A DNA stretch of 64,000 bases from Gamarada debralockiae (GCA_002803225.1 NXFV01000531.1:1-64000); one strand, 5' to 3'. Shown: positions 1 through 12,304, counted from the first letter of the stretch. Translations and numbers: made by a program. The notes: generated by a model from the sequence alone, not told the origin.

Positions 1-352
1 AAAAGTAAAGACAACTCATCAAACTGGGCGTTCTAGTAGTGCAGGCAGTCGGCAGGGCTCACGAGCGTTCTGTCCACTCGGGGAGCATTGCAGGCTGCCC
101 TCGGTTGGCAATGCATACAAAACCTGCACCCGACGAGGCTAGCAGGCGGACACTGAGAGATGCGGTGGAGGTCGTTTCTCCTCAAATTTTCCCTCCTCAT
201 AACATCGCTGGATGCAACTATTCCAAATCCTACGAGAGCCAGGCTCACTCGAAGATTATTTCAGAGCGATTCGCTTTTCTGGTCTCTTTTTTCGCCGCAA
301 GCGCATGTCTTCAGGAACGGACTGACTGCAGCCTTGCACAACCGATGCGAAC
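1..352. other. Upstream flank of the first gene
   Basis: Short overlapping open frames occur here on both strands, but none has a recognisable protein pattern. It is presumably promoter and 5' leader of the gene starting at 353, and I see no other defined element. Confidence 0.4.
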
Positions 353-2593
353 ATGGCCGAAGTCATAGGCGTTGTCGCAAGTGGAATCGCCGTCGGGCAA
401 CTTGCCAGTCAAGTTACGAGCAGTATCATCAAGCTGAAGGGTTATTGGGGTCAAGTGAAAGAAGCACCTAGCGAGATTCGACAACTTCTGCTCGAGATCG
501 ACTCTCTCAACCTCATTCTAAGTCACATCCAAGAAGATCTGTTAATATCCGGGCCGACATCCAACAGGATTTGCGTTGAACAGAGCCTAAAGCTTTGCAA
601 AGAGGGTGCGGATGAGTTGAGTAATCTGGTGGATGAATTGTCAGAGAAAATAGACGGGAAAACGGGCTGGAGGAGAAAAGCCGGTGCTGCCAAGGTGGTC
701 CTTAAGAAGGAGGATGTTAAGAAATCAAAGAGACGGATGAAGAATGCGGTCCGTTTGTTGAGTCTGGCGTACCAGTGCCACACAAAGTGGGTCTTTGAGG
801 ACACCTGATTCACGTTGTGCTGACTGTCAACAGTGCGATGATTCAACAGCAACCTGATATCATTGTTGCCAGAATATCCAAGACAACGACTTCAATCAAT
901 TCGAACGATTTGATATCCGAGGATATCGCAATAGGTGTCCAGCACGCTCTGCAAATATCTTCGGATTCCCCCGGCAAAATTGAAACGACAATAGAGGAAG
1001 CCAGGACGCCAAACAATGGCAGTCTTGTTAGCAGGCATTATCAGTATTGGACCTCATCTCCAACATGGATCCGCTTCCTCCTCGGATCTTTGGAATACTG
1101 GAGCCATTATGAAAAACACAGGCACAAGCAGAGACTGGAAATCAGCGCCAAGTACCAGTTTCCTAGTTGGTTCTCCGGGTGTGTCTGGGATGCCAGAGGC
1201 CTCCATCAAAGCTATTCGGGATGGAAGTTTCACTTCCAGGCATACCGTGTTTTGCATCATCATCACGATATTTTTCGGTTTGCAGCCGAGGGAAATATAG
1301 TCGGTGTTCAAAATATGTTAGCTACTGGCCAGGCCTTTGTCGCAGATAGACAGAAGTCTTCGGGATGGACGCCCTTACATGTGAGTTTTACACAGACATG
1401 CAAGATCAAAGGGCTGACGCTTCTGGGCGAGTTAGGTTGCAATACGGCATGGCCAATTTGAGCTGTGTAAGGTACTACTTCAAGCTGGAGCTGACCCTTC
1501 AGCAGAGGACTGGATTGGAGGGTGCGAGCTATACACCTCACTCCTCAATGGCCATTTGTCTAACGGTCAATTTAGTACGCCCCTTTATCGCCTTTGTAAC
1601 TTCAGGCCTCAGAAGTCCGAACACGAAACTACGGTTATGGATATATGCCGTTTGCTTATAAATAATGGTGCCACTGATTCAGATCTGCTGCTCGATGAAA
1701 ACTTCTATGACTTCTATCGGGGTACAACGTCTTTGTTTCGATTTCTCCAACAGCAGACATATCCGCCATACCATGAGCTACCAATGAAAGCCCGCTTGGA
1801 GTTACTGGATAGGATTAGTTATATCCAAAACGATATTGCACAAGACTTGATTATGCTGGCGTTGGGGAATACGACCTTCACCGAAGAAATGCTCACCTGT
1901 GAAGACTCTTTCGGCCGAACGTTACTCCACCGGATTGCAGAAAATTATTCTGATATAGTAGCTTTTACTATACCCTGGTCTGAGCCATGCCTCAACTCGG
2001 GACCAGAACTAAGATGTACCAGTACAGCCCACGAGAGACTTCAGCCTGCTTGCAGACTTTGTCGCTGGCGTATGTTGCTACGAGAGGTAATAGCTGCGGG
2101 ATCACAGCTACATTCTGCCGACGAGGAAGACAGAACACCTCTTTGCAGATTACTAGTTATGTACTTTATGGTGCCAGCGAAGATCAAGAATTGGAGGCAC
2201 AATGCTATAATGACAAATTTTCTCAATCGAATACTGCGCACTTGGCTATCTGATTTACACGTCTCCAGAGTCGATCTCCAACAGTACGGGGAGCAGGAAA
2301 CAGCTTTGCGCCTTAAACAACACTTGAACTGGACTCTCTTCTATTGGGGCCTCAACTATACCTATCTAACGAGCTTTTCATATGGTCCCGAGGTCGAGGA
2401 TTGGCGGCTCTGGTTCGAAGAACCGACGGATCGCTATGCCGGTCAGTTTTGGTCCATGATTGAGACTCTCCAAGACCACCGAGACTTTCTACAGGACCCA
2501 CAGCTTCCAATTCCTGGATCATGGATGGAATACTCTGATCTCTCAGGCTATGATTCCGATGAGCCAGACTGCGACTCCGAAAGTGAAGAATAA
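353..2593 (+). CDS. STAND-type N-terminal domain plus ankyrin protein
   Basis: Three exons: 353-786, 834-1380 and 1436-2593 (introns 47 and 55 nt, phases consistent), 712 aa. Residues 1 to about 110 match the fungal N-terminal domain of STAND/NLR proteins: a hydrophobic glycine-rich start (MAEVIGVVASGIAVGQLASQ), then a helix rich in acidic and leucine residues. A middle region with a WFSGCVWDARG-type motif leads into degenerate ankyrin repeats near residues 310-380 (GWTPLH at the exon 2 end, then FELCKVLLQAGADP in exon 3). The C-terminus is acidic (DSDEPDCDSESEE). This is the usual build of filamentous-fungal proteins near incompatibility and innate-immunity genes, but no NACHT or NB-ARC P-loop is seen, so it is a reduced architecture. 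The intracellular sensing role is inferred from family only. The start is well placed because the domain begins exactly there. Confidence 0.75.
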
Positions 2594-3228
2594 CCTCTCA
2601 GCCTCAATCGAGATGCAATCAGAATCATGTCTTTGCATTCCAGCGGAGAACAGCAGGCGGCCGCTTCTCCATGGCCCATGGCAATTTAAAGGGGCTTGTC
2701 GGAAACCACAATGCAGAAGCGATGCAACTTACCATATCATGACGGAACGGCAGTTAGCTCAAACGTCTAGTCTAAAAGTCAACCCGAGGTGGGGATACAA
2801 ACGCTTTGAAGAAGAAAAACAAGCATGGGATGGACGCTGTTGTTATGAGAACCCTGATACTGAGGTGCATAAGGCGCTAGTACAAAATAGGTTTCAAAGG
2901 CTTCAATTCAAAATCTCTACTCTTTCATATGAAGTTCAATCCTTCCCTTATATCTACAACTTAGATCTAGCGCTTCGGTCTCCGATAGCATTTCGATCAC
3001 CGAATTCGGATCCCGTACGTCTCACTAGATATCACCGTACCTTGTACTATAGACCTGCCAACAGACGCGACTGTCCTCTTTCGTTATTCCAGCATATTCT
3101 CCACCATGGGAATCTCGTCTATATCCTCCTTTTCATCATTCGATTGATAAAGAGGGTATTTCCCTCGGTCGATGAACAATCATCCCGTTCCGACTAGCTC
3201 CCCATAAAAGCTCACCGCAATGCCCAGC
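2594..3228. other. Intergenic, no convincing gene
   Basis: A 245-codon plus-strand frame runs from 2460 to 3197, but its first part lies inside the preceding gene and its composition is not protein-like. Nothing else is recognised. Confidence 0.35.
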
Positions 3229-3676
3229 AGACCCGTCAACTCCTCAAACGTCAATACATTCAACGTTTCCGAAGCCGCTCCTCTCCTGAGACCTTTCAAC
3301 ACCTCGTCAGCTTTATACCACATGATATCCTCTTCGATGGCAAGAGCGCAGCTGCGATTTAATCCTCTACCGATGTGGGAGTGATATTATAGGCTTCAAA
3401 GTTTAAGGATATTTTTAAGGGTAGTACCACGGAGGAGAGCGCGCTAACGATCGATATGCCGGAGGGTTTTAGCTCTATAGCAGACAAAGTGGAGAGCCCG
3501 ATCCCATGATTCCATGATTCCATGTTGGGACCGAATAGTCGTCTCCAAGCCCTTACGGACCCGTTGAAGGAAATAAGATACACTTTGTCTTTAATCTTCC
3601 GGGAGACCGGGCCTTTCTTGAGCACATCGCTAGTCACATCGTTAGTCAGTGTTCTAGGTTTGGAGGAGATGGACAT
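3229..3676 (-). pseudogene. Broken gene remnant, family unknown
   Basis: Two protein-like frames lie end to end on the minus strand but in different frames. The upstream one (3676-3359) is 105 codons. The downstream one (about 3350-3198) reads ALAIEEDIMWYKADEV then a helix-rich tail ending SFYGELVGTG and a stop. They are separated by a frame change with no clear splice pair, which suggests decay. I do not recognise the family. The neighbouring 3.9-6.7 kb sequence is also pseudogenic, so a decayed gene is more likely than a live one. Confidence 0.3.
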
Positions 3677-3905
3677 ACAGAGAAGACGTCAAATTCCATA
3701 TTGTCTTGGTTTAGATGTCTTAAAATAACAGTTAGAACCCTACGTTCAACGGTGTATTTCGTAATAGAACACTCATATCCATCGAAATATAGACCGATCT
3801 CGCCACATAAAAAAGAAAAGAGTTGCTAAATATTCGATGTGCGCTGAAATATCAGCTGGACTATCAGAACATCTTCCTTCATGTTCTAAGAAGCGATAAC
3901 GTTGT

Positions 3906-4668
3906 ATGTCGTCCCCCCCGCCCCCCAAATTGCCTGCAACGACAATTCTGGCACAGGATGAGGGTCGACAGCTGCAGGTTCGCTTTCACTTAGTTTGGCT
4001 TCCAAATTTGCTTTCTGCCGAGACTTCCCCAGCCAAGCGCCGTTCCCTATATCAAAAGGCGCATCTGTGTAGGGGATCGCAGCCCTTCTTCGATATACCT
4101 CGTCAGTATTATGTTCAATTCTACCCGGCGTTGACCTCCCACCATCTGGACTCCGCTGTCATCCTCTTGCACCGTATTTTGGAGATTCAGAAAGTGCAGT
4201 AGGCGTAGATCGTGTATTTAGAAGCCTTGTTCTTCCCTTGGATAAACTAACATCAAACGGGTTTCCGCCGGGATTTATAATCTTCGAAATCGCACGAGAA
4301 GTTCTCCAACAGAGAACACGGTAGCAGAAAGGGCAGATTATGGGGATATCTAGAAACGTTTGAGGAGAGGTGCGATAACTCTAGGCTGATATTGCTTGAC
4401 TGGGCAGAACGGCAACAGCAAATATTTCGTAAAGAGGTTGCTCGAGCTAAAATGCACAGCCTCGAGTTTCGTGAGTGGTTCTCGAGGATACCTAATGCAG
4501 ATCATTTGAAAGCTTTGAACAATTAGGATTCAACGTAGAATTAGAAGAGTACTGGGAAGGTGGTAGACTTAGAGAAGTGAACAGGCATCAGTTGCTCGAG
4601 CCAGAGAGCTGCATAGCGCTGCAAGTTTTAGCTGAACAGCTTAAAAAGTATGAATGGCAGAATAAATA
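3906..4668 (+). pseudogene. Multiply frameshifted gene remnant, family unknown
   Basis: Four consecutive protein-like stretches on the plus strand lie in shifting frames. The first (3906-4202) ends in HRILEIQKVQ. The second (about 4206-4322) includes LTSNGFPPGFIIFEIAREV. The third (about 4330-4526) includes LILLDWAERQQQIFRKEV and EFREWFSRIPNADH. The fourth (about 4513-4668) includes NVELEEYWEGGRLREVNRH and ends LKKYEWQNK, stop. Each break is a frameshift or stop without convincing GT-AG signals. The helical, charged pattern is that of a soluble protein. I do not recognise it and assign no function. Confidence 0.4.
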
Positions 4669-4876
4669 AAAATGGAGAGTTGGAGTCCTGCCGGCAGAGC
4701 CTCGCATTGCCAGCTCCTTTCTACGACACTATGAAGTGTGCGCCACGAAGCGTCCTTCCCCCTCCACGTCAAACATCTCTAGAGCAATTCTCTGTGTATA
4801 TCCCAAGTTATATCCCTTCATATCTATTTTGACAGCCACCCCAGCCACATTTCAGCTGTAATAAACCAATGAACCT

Positions 4877-6730
4877 TCAGCTCCGAACGCTCCCTGACTG
4901 ATTCCTCTTCCTCACAAACCCCCTCCTCGCATCCCTGAAACCCACGTGCAAACTATTCACCGAATCCACATCTTTAATATTAATCTCAATCTTATCACCC
5001 AACAAAGGCTTCCCTTACGTCATACTAGGGGCCGATAATATCACCAGCGTCCTTTCATTCCACTCCATTCGGAAGATGATGGTTCCGAGGGGCTCCATCT
5101 TGAATTCGAGGAAGTTGATGTTGAAGAGAAATCAGTTGAAACTTGGGGGAAACAGGCAGCAAATCCTGATTATCAAAATTAGAATTACCAACAATGAGGA
5201 CGCCACACAAAAGTTCCCTGACCCAAAGGTTGTAGAACAATTAACGGGCAAGAAATATCTTCCCAACGTGCAGAGCAATAACTATGCATACGGTGCTTCA
5301 AACTCTCCCTAGACTCGCTAACTCACTCTCAGCACACGTCAAATTCCCCACAACCCAACCATCTCCCCCTCAAACTCCAGTACTGCAGTATACATCTGCC
5401 GCGCACCCGGGTTTCCCTTTATTAGCATGAAAAATTACCCCCTTTCTCTCCAAACTCTCTCTCCCATCCTTCCATTTTCCAACAGTCCCTCGCACAAAAT
5501 CTGGATTCCCCGGCGTAACAATACTCACATTCTCATATATCCCCGTCTTCAACACAATCCCCTTTTGCACATACGGACCCCCAACCTCCTCAGCAGTCGC
5601 GTACTCAATGCTGTAATCAGTATATGCCTAGAAACCCGTTACGCAAAATAACACGAACCCTCCCGTGCTGGGGTTCCAAATCAACGCCGCATCCTCAGTA
5701 TCATTTTCTGTATGCGGGTTCAGGGTTTGAGTGGAATTGATGAGTCGTATCCAACTCTGCTCTTGCACTCCCGGAAAATCCGCCGGGAGACAATGGGGAC
5801 ATGACGATGCGTGAGATGTTGTAAAGCACTGGGTCTAGCTTACACACTGAGGTAATCGTGAGACACAATAAGATAGATTGCAAGCTATTAGCCAGTGAGT
5901 TCCCGGTAAGAGGTTATAGAGACTAATCGCTAGAGAATTGTATCTACAGCGGTCAGTCAAAGCTTTATGTACACAAGATCCCAAATGCCTCGGCTATTCA
6001 CCATGCGATGTAATCCCATGTGATGTGCTCCCACGTGACCGTTCCTCACAGATGTGCAAAGCGTCGTGTGCAGAGCCGTTCTTAAATACGAGGTATGAGT
6101 GGTTATAAGTAAAGAAGTCTGGATCTATAACACCTTTTCCGTGGCCTGGGGGACAGAAAAGGAGTTCGTGGGGCGGTGTGTAGGTCCTGTTACGTTGGGG
6201 ATAGGGCGACGCCGATGCAGTGTTCGCAGTTTGTGCCGGTATTGATTGCAGGAATTGCGACGTAGCACATTATGAAGGTGCCGTTTTCCTGGGGAGGGAA
6301 GGTGAGGTCAGCGATTATATGAAGGGAAGCCTGGGTTCGAGGGACAAAAGGTGATTGGGCTTTAGGGGAAGAGGAAGCTATTCACAACCTGATTTGACAT
6401 CAGGATCCCATCAATGACTGTTCGGCTTGAGAGTCCAGTCTCCAGGATCAGGCAGTGCATCGTGTCCTTCAATGACGGACCACCCACTCTGGAAATGATG
6501 TGATGATGCGACGGGGATGTTGTTGATGGACAAGCTATTCTGGTGTTGGGTTGAGAATGCGTAGGTCGTATCCGAGATTTTGATGATGCTTGGGTTTGCA
6601 AGGCTTTCGTTTATTACGGGATCTGTTATTGAGAGCAGTGCTGGAAGCAGAATTGAAGATAGCGAGCGCGAGAAGGATCGAAGCGGAGGAAATGGGAGTC
6701 TGGCTACGAATGGAATCGGAAGTTGAATCG
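4877..6730 (-). pseudogene. GH43-family glycosidase pseudogene
   Basis: Read on the minus strand, the segment shows the ordered landmarks of a secreted glycoside hydrolase family 43 enzyme (arabinanase/xylosidase type), scattered over several frames. A signal-peptide-like stretch (ASILLALAIFNSASS) comes first. Then come DPVINESLANPSIIKISD, NIPVASSHHFQSGWSVIEGHD and DPDV, then ENGTFIMCYVAIP. GVIDPDFFTYNHSYLVFKNG (the GH43 IDP motif) follows, then EYATAEEVGGPY, TPGNPDFVRG and FHANKG, and a beta-sandwich-like C-terminus with MEPLGTIIFRMEWNERTLVI. At least four frameshifts and in-frame stops break it. In the first blade the expected catalytic-base Asp (FADPS in the family) is Asn (LANPS). The enzyme would have cut plant-cell-wall arabinan or xylan outside the cell; now it is dead. 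Confidence 0.8.
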
Positions 6731-7309
6731 ACGTAATAAAGGAAGCCTAGATTTTAGACACCGTAACTGAACTGGTACGAGAGAGGCTTTGAGCAGAGAA
6801 GTTGTATCTTTTATCCTCCATCACCGAGAGGTTGAACTCTGGCATTATTGGCACTTCCCATCAGTGCATCTCGAACCCTCGATATAGCATCAATACGAGA
6901 GGTCAACAAAAAGCCATGTTACAATTCTCAGCATCACTGGATGAGTCTCGATCTCACGAGATCGACAAGTTGCCGCGTATAGGGCTGTGTGATGTGAGTG
7001 AAGCGGGCTGTTAAGCTTTCCACTATCGTCCTGATCGACGATCCTTCAACGACGTCTTCGATTTCAATTCGAAGAAATACATTTAACTCCCCGAGAAACT
7101 GGGCGTGATGTTATGCGCCTGAATTGTTTATTTTGAGAGAGTGAGTTGTGGAGATGGGGGACGTAGTGATTTTGTAGGTCCGACAATCATCGACCGTCTT
7201 CAAGAAAGCGAGATCTTCTGGTCGCCAGTGGCACTTCTATAGTTCTTGCTTTGCAGAATATGGGAATAATAAATGGCATCAATGTTGGAGATAGATGAAA
7301 GGAATTCTC
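6731..7309. other. Intergenic, nothing recognised
   Basis: No frame with protein character and no repeat was found. The right part is the 3' flank of the minus-strand regulator that ends at 7310. Confidence 0.4.
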
Positions 7310-9775
7310 CTAGAAGAAACGGTTGATATCGTCCCCTTCTACCAATCCTAAATCGTTCCACTCCCCAGCCATAGTCATGAACTGCGTGTATCCATCGAGC
7401 CCGAAGCCCGCTTCCTGTTGACCTGACACAAGTTCTCCCACAGCTTGCAGGTCTAACCATGAAAATTCGTCCGGCGTGGTGTAAAATGAGGCAGGTTGCG
7501 AAGGACCAGGCATTGTCTCTGCCGACCCTTGTAGGTTCGTCGATGCGGCGTTGTTGTTGGCGTGGTTGCTGTTGGCAACCCCATTTTGGCCATCTTTGCG
7601 CTGCCAAAGACGTTCGAGGAGCTGGGAATATCGAGAAGTAAAGTCATTGGGCCGTACGCTGGCCTTTTGCAGGTGGCGGATTACATCGCGGATCATTTGG
7701 CGGATACCGAGCTTTTCTTGGGCGCTCAAGACGTCGAATGACCAGGCCTACACTTTTCTTAAGTGAAAGTAATTGAGCGACGAGTTATCGTGTTCGGACG
7801 CATACCTTGTAAAGAAAGACTGCTGAATTGACGCAATATCTGACTGACTGTAAGCGAAGTGTCGAAAAGGTTCCGATTTGGTAGAACTTACAATGAAAAC
7901 CGAAGCGGCATAAACCTTAGACAATTCTCTGCATCAACATAACAGTTGATGATACTTATGAGAGATTTCGCAGCATCTACCGACTCGTATATGAATCGAG
8001 CATCGGGTAATGAAGGAACGCCATTATGGGGAGGTTCATTCTTCATGACGGGCTGTCCTCTTGCTGCTACAGCTCGGCTTACCGTCGCTTGGAAAGCATA
8101 AGCATTGGTGTAGAGTCTGAGATATTCGTAAGACATCTGGAGAGCTGCTTTGATATTCGGAGGACCTGCTTGAAATTAGCATCGAAATGTATCGGAAACT
8201 TCGTGTCGACTTACAAGTCAGCGTAAGCCAATTGCTCTTCCACCCTACTATGGCACTTCTGAAATCGTCCACATATTTGACATAATTGCCCGCAAGCATC
8301 AACCGCATCGAATTTCCCATTCCTGAATACAAGACATCATGAACATTACTGAAAAGTTGCACCAAGTCCAAATTCGCTTGAAGGATACTGGCATAATCGG
8401 TCTCCTCTTCTGATTGAGGTTGTAGAGAAGGAAAGTCATCGAATGTGCGACGTCCATTCCGAACAGCTGTAAGAGCTACTGGGCCTCGAGACCAAAATGC
8501 TCTACCAATTCTAGCCGATAAGGATCGATCCGATATATAGCAGGCTATAATTTTGTAAGCCTGTATCTGGTAGAAGACCGGGTCACTACTCACCTGCCCA
8601 TGTCACTCGTCTTCTATTGAAATGTGCTGCTTTATCTTCATCCTCATGCTTGATTGCAGTGCGATCCAACCCAAGGAAATAGCCGATTCGTAAGGCTAAT
8701 CCAACATGCATCCAAGCAGCTCGGTCTTCCTCTCCACAGCCAACCTCTCTCGCTTCAGAAAGAGAATCTTGTGGTTCCCATTCTGCCAAGAGTAGGAGGG
8801 CTTCAACAGCTTCAACATCACATTTCTTGCCTGCAGAAAGCTCCGAAACAAGCTGATGCATGTATGCGGAACAGGTGCGGAGGATATCTTCGCCTTGCGG
8901 TAAATCCCTAGCCGCTACGGTAATCATGGCAGTCAGGAGGTGAGGCTCCTGAGATGCGATGTACTGCAACGACTCGGGGTCGAAACATCTTCTGGGAGCT
9001 ATAGGGAGATGAGGATGGTAGTATTGTTTGAACCTTGCAAAACATGTTAGTGACGAAGTCCAGGGCAACTGATGTCGGACTCACCGCGCTACCAGCTGAG
9101 AGACCTGAGCTGTTGTCAGAAGTCCTTGAACCACAAGTGGGTATTGAAGCGATCCGTTCAAGACATTATCAACGCCATTTCGCCGGCTTTGTAAAGGCGA
9201 CATGCTCGCGTCCGTGCTGTACGGATGGCCTGGAGGCCCACGGGCGTTCAGCTGAGCGGCATGGCTCAGGAGATTTAATGCATCGGATGTTGAATGTAAG
9301 TCAGTTGCCGCAATTGTATCCTCGATATTTGCAGGAGATATGGGATCTTCTGGTTGAAAGTTCTCTTGTTCGGCTGTCGGCTGTTGGGAGAAGCTCCCAA
9401 GGACGGCATTTGATCTCGAATTGGGACTGTCTGCAAAAGGCATGACATGATGCTGGTTATCATTGACAGCGGGTATTATGACCTAGCTTACCAAATTTCA
9501 GCAATCATATTCAGAGTTTCAATTGAGAATACTCGCCCTTTTTGGGATTCTTCGTCCACCACGCCTCGATGTCGCCAGAACGCACTCCACCTGAGCACGT
9601 GCGCATGTCTGACAGGGAGGGACGCCCGGCTCCCCTAAAGTGTCTCTGGAGATCGTGAGATAGTTGGAAAAAGCCAATGTCCCTGTGCTTGTACTTACAA
9701 GTTACATTTTGACTTGCGCTGGCGGCATCTCACGCAAGCTCTTGAGATGCGTTTTATCGGAGTCTTGCTTTGCAT
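7310..9775 (-). CDS. Zn2Cys6 transcription factor with fungal_trans domain
   Basis: Eight exons on the minus strand: 9775-9699, 9645-9533, 9430-9085, 9033-8594, 8544-8215, 8168-7892, 7839-7806 and 7747-7310; all phases agree, 684 aa. The zinc cluster is split by intron 1: ACVRCRQRKSKC in exon 1, then a loop (LDTLGEPGVPP) and CQTCARAQVEC in exon 2, giving all six cysteines. The fungal_trans (middle homology) region follows, with the usual landmarks RRVTWAACYISDRSLSARIG and FWSRGP around residues 310-345. The C-terminus is Asn/Gln-rich and acidic (DEFSWLDL), a plausible activation segment. The acceptor of exon 6 is a CAGCAG-type tandem, so a one-residue variant is possible. The start at 9775 is chosen because it leads directly into the basic Zn-cluster flank; 9793 is an alternative. 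It is divergent from the permease at 10348, which is its most likely target (inference). Confidence 0.88.
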
Positions 9776-10347
9776 CACATGAAGCGGTACCATCAGACAC
9801 GTGCGCGTAGTTATTGATAGCCGTCTGAACCTTTCGGATGAGGTGGATCCAAAGCGAGATATTGTGAGTGACGGTGTTTGACAGTTCCAAGGATTTTGGT
9901 GTTCTTGGTAGCCGGCCGAAAGATTGGGGAAGGAGGCATGTTGAGTGTCGGTTAATGCCCCGGCTATTCCCATTAGCCGCGTGGTCGGTCTCCTCATCGT
10001 TCTTCATCTTCAAGTGGTGGAAGCAAGTGGCACGGCCATCGGACGATCTTTGCTTCTTTCATGACTCGCGTCCGTGGCAGTCAACACATTCAGGTTTCTG
10101 GGCCCGCATCAAAAGGCGGGGAACCCACACGTGGGGATTCAGGGGGCGGGGACGATCACGTCAAAAAAGGTCATCACGCCTTCAACAGCTTCCAAACTCG
10201 CGCAAATGCCGTCCGGCTAATGCACTAGAGTCGTGGTGATGATAAAAGCTTATCTATATATCGACAAGTCCTCTCTATTAAGTTTATCATTCGTAGACAT
10301 CGATTAAAATCTTCCTCAGCAATCCAGTTGATACGTCGCACAACACA
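9776..10347. promoter_or_regulatory. Shared promoter of regulator and permease, with paired GATA sites
   Basis: This 572 bp divergent intergenic region separates the Zn2Cys6 gene (leftward) from the Dal5-like permease (rightward). GATAA and TTATC stand head to head four bases apart at 10241-10254, about 95 bp before the permease start. That is the arrangement bound by AreA/Nit2-type nitrogen GATA factors, and it would fit a nitrogen-regulated permease. Binding is inferred. Confidence 0.45.
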
Positions 10348-12068
10348 ATGACGACCTCTAGCAGCAACATCGAGGAGAGCATCGGAAAGGCTCATGTGGA
10401 TTACGCAGAGGATCTAGAGAGAGACAGCACAGCCGAGGTTGTAAGCGTCGCGAATATGGAACGCGTCGAGCTTACAGAGGAGGATGTAAGATTTTGCATC
10501 GAATCAATCGATTGAGTCCTACTTACAAATGGTCGCCACAGGACAAGAGAATCTGTCGAAAGACAGATAAAGTGATTCTAGTCATTCTCGTCTGGGTCTA
10601 CTTCCTCCAGATCCTGGATAAATCAGTTCTCGGATATGGATCCATCTTCGGTCTCCAGAAAGACACTGGTCTGCACGGAAACCAATATTCTTTGGTCGGA
10701 TCCATTGCACCAATTGCCCAACTCTCGTTCCAACCCATCTCGGCGGTCCTGATTGTCAAGGTTCCCCACCGCATTCTTATGCCAATCCTCGTCCTCGGAT
10801 GGGGTATTGCTCAGACTTCCATGGCTGCTTGCCACTCATACTCCGGACTACTTGCGACCCGTTTCTTCCTCGGACTATTTGAGGGTGCTTGCCTTCCACT
10901 TTTCAGTGTCATCACAAACCAGTGGTATCGACGAGCGGAACAGCCCATTCGAGTTGCAGCCTGGTATGGAACGAACGGACTTGCTACTATTGCTGCAGCT
11001 GCTTTATCATATGGTTTGGGTCACATTAAGTCTGAGAGCCTTCACTCCTGGCAAATCATCTTCCTCTTTGTTGGACTCATCACGATTGTCACAGCTCCCT
11101 TCCTCTACTGGAAGCTAGACAACGACGTTACATCAGCACGTTTCCTGACCGAGCATGAGAAAGTCCAGGCAGTCGAGCGTCTCCGTGCAAATCAAACGTA
11201 AGCCTCCCAATTTCCGAAGTACTCTTACACTGTTTGTCGCTGTTAATGTACTTCTCCTCGTCGACATATTTCGCATTACATTAAATACTAACTGAACCCC
11301 AGTGGTATCGGCTCCCGCAAATTTGAATGGTCACACGCCTATGAAGTCCTAATCGAACCCAAAACCTACCTCTGGATCTCGATGTCCCTCCTCCTCAACG
11401 TCGGCGCCTCAGTAACCAACACTTTCGGGCCCCTAATCCTCGCCGGTCTCGGCTTCAACAAATACATCACTTCCCTTCTTAACATGCCTTTCGGCGCCGT
11501 CCAATTCGTCATCATCCTTCTTGCTTCTTACGCTGCTCAGAAAGCTAGACTCAAGTCTCCTATTTTGTTGTTTCTTGTGGCGCCGGTGATTACTGGCCTA
11601 GCAATCCTCTACGCCCTACCCCGCTCCCCCATCGCTCCCCCGCTCGTCGGATACTATCTCCTCGCCTTCCTCTTCGGTTCCAATCCTCTCATCGTATCCT
11701 GGATCGTCGGCAACACCGCTGGAACCACCAAGAAATCCATCATCATGTCCCTCTATAACGCCGGATCATCTGCAGGGAATATCATCGGGCCCCTTTTATT
11801 CAACTCCAAAGATGCGCCAGATTACAAGCCAGGCTTGAAAGCGGTGCTAGGAATTTTCGTGGCTTTAGCGGCGGTTGTGGGACTGCAGCTGGCGAATTTG
11901 ACGGTGTTAAATACATGGCAGAGTAGGAAGCGGGTTAAGAATGGAAAGATGGCGAAGATCGTGGACACTTCAATGGAGGATCATTATGTTAATGAGCAAG
12001 AGGGCCTTGGAACTCATGCGTTCGACCTCACCGACAGGAAGAATGACGAGTTTGTGTATATTTATTAA
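10348..12068 (+). CDS. MFS permease, allantoate/Dal5-like (ACS) family
   Basis: Three exons: 10348-10485, 10542-11197 and 11303-12068, 519 aa. A 46-residue hydrophilic N-terminus (MTTSSSNIEESIG) ends at intron 1. Exon 2 opens with KTDKVILVILVWVYFLQILDKSVL, the typical first helix of anion:cation symporters related to Dal5 and Tna1. Next come GLQKDTGLHGNQYS, a second helix pair, and RFFLGLFEGACLP followed by QWYRRAEQP. Exon 3 carries helices 7-12 and a charged cytosolic tail. Substrates in this family are carboxylated nitrogen compounds or vitamins (allantoate, nicotinate, dipeptides); the exact one cannot be read from sequence. The start ATG is preceded by CACAACACA, a good fungal context. 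Plasma-membrane location is inferred. Confidence 0.9.
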
Positions 12069-12203
12069 GTGAAATAATTTTAGAACGGATTGATGACATT
12101 ACCGTAGCAGTTGGGATAGAAGATATCAATTTTTCAATCCGGTTTGAGCAATTCAGAGCAGCCTAAATTAAGCAAAATCCAAGTTACTTTCAAGCTCTAC
12201 GGA

Positions 12204-12304
12204 CGAGGCTAGGTGAATTGGTCACGGACCTTTTTTTGGTTTTCCTCATTAAATTTCCCCTGAGAAATTCGCCAAAAGGTCCATAACCCCTTCACCTAGC
12301 CTCG
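12204..12304. repeat. Imperfect inverted repeat, about 33 bp arms
   Basis: The left arm (CGAGGCTAGGTGAA, spacer, GGACCTTTTTTTGG) pairs with the right arm (CCAAAAGGTCC, spacer, TTCACCTAGCCTCG), with a small internal mismatch and about 31 bases between arms. It may be a small foldback or MITE-like relic or a processed transcript hairpin; I cannot decide which. Confidence 0.6.

Noticed and set aside
2460..3197. Plus-strand 245-codon open frame
   Set aside because: Its start lies inside the 3' exon of the STAND/ankyrin gene in another frame. The residues show no hydrophobic periodicity or family pattern, so it is likely chance.
8654..9445. Plus-strand frames opposite the Zn2Cys6 gene
   Set aside because: Shadows of exons 3 and 4 of that gene.
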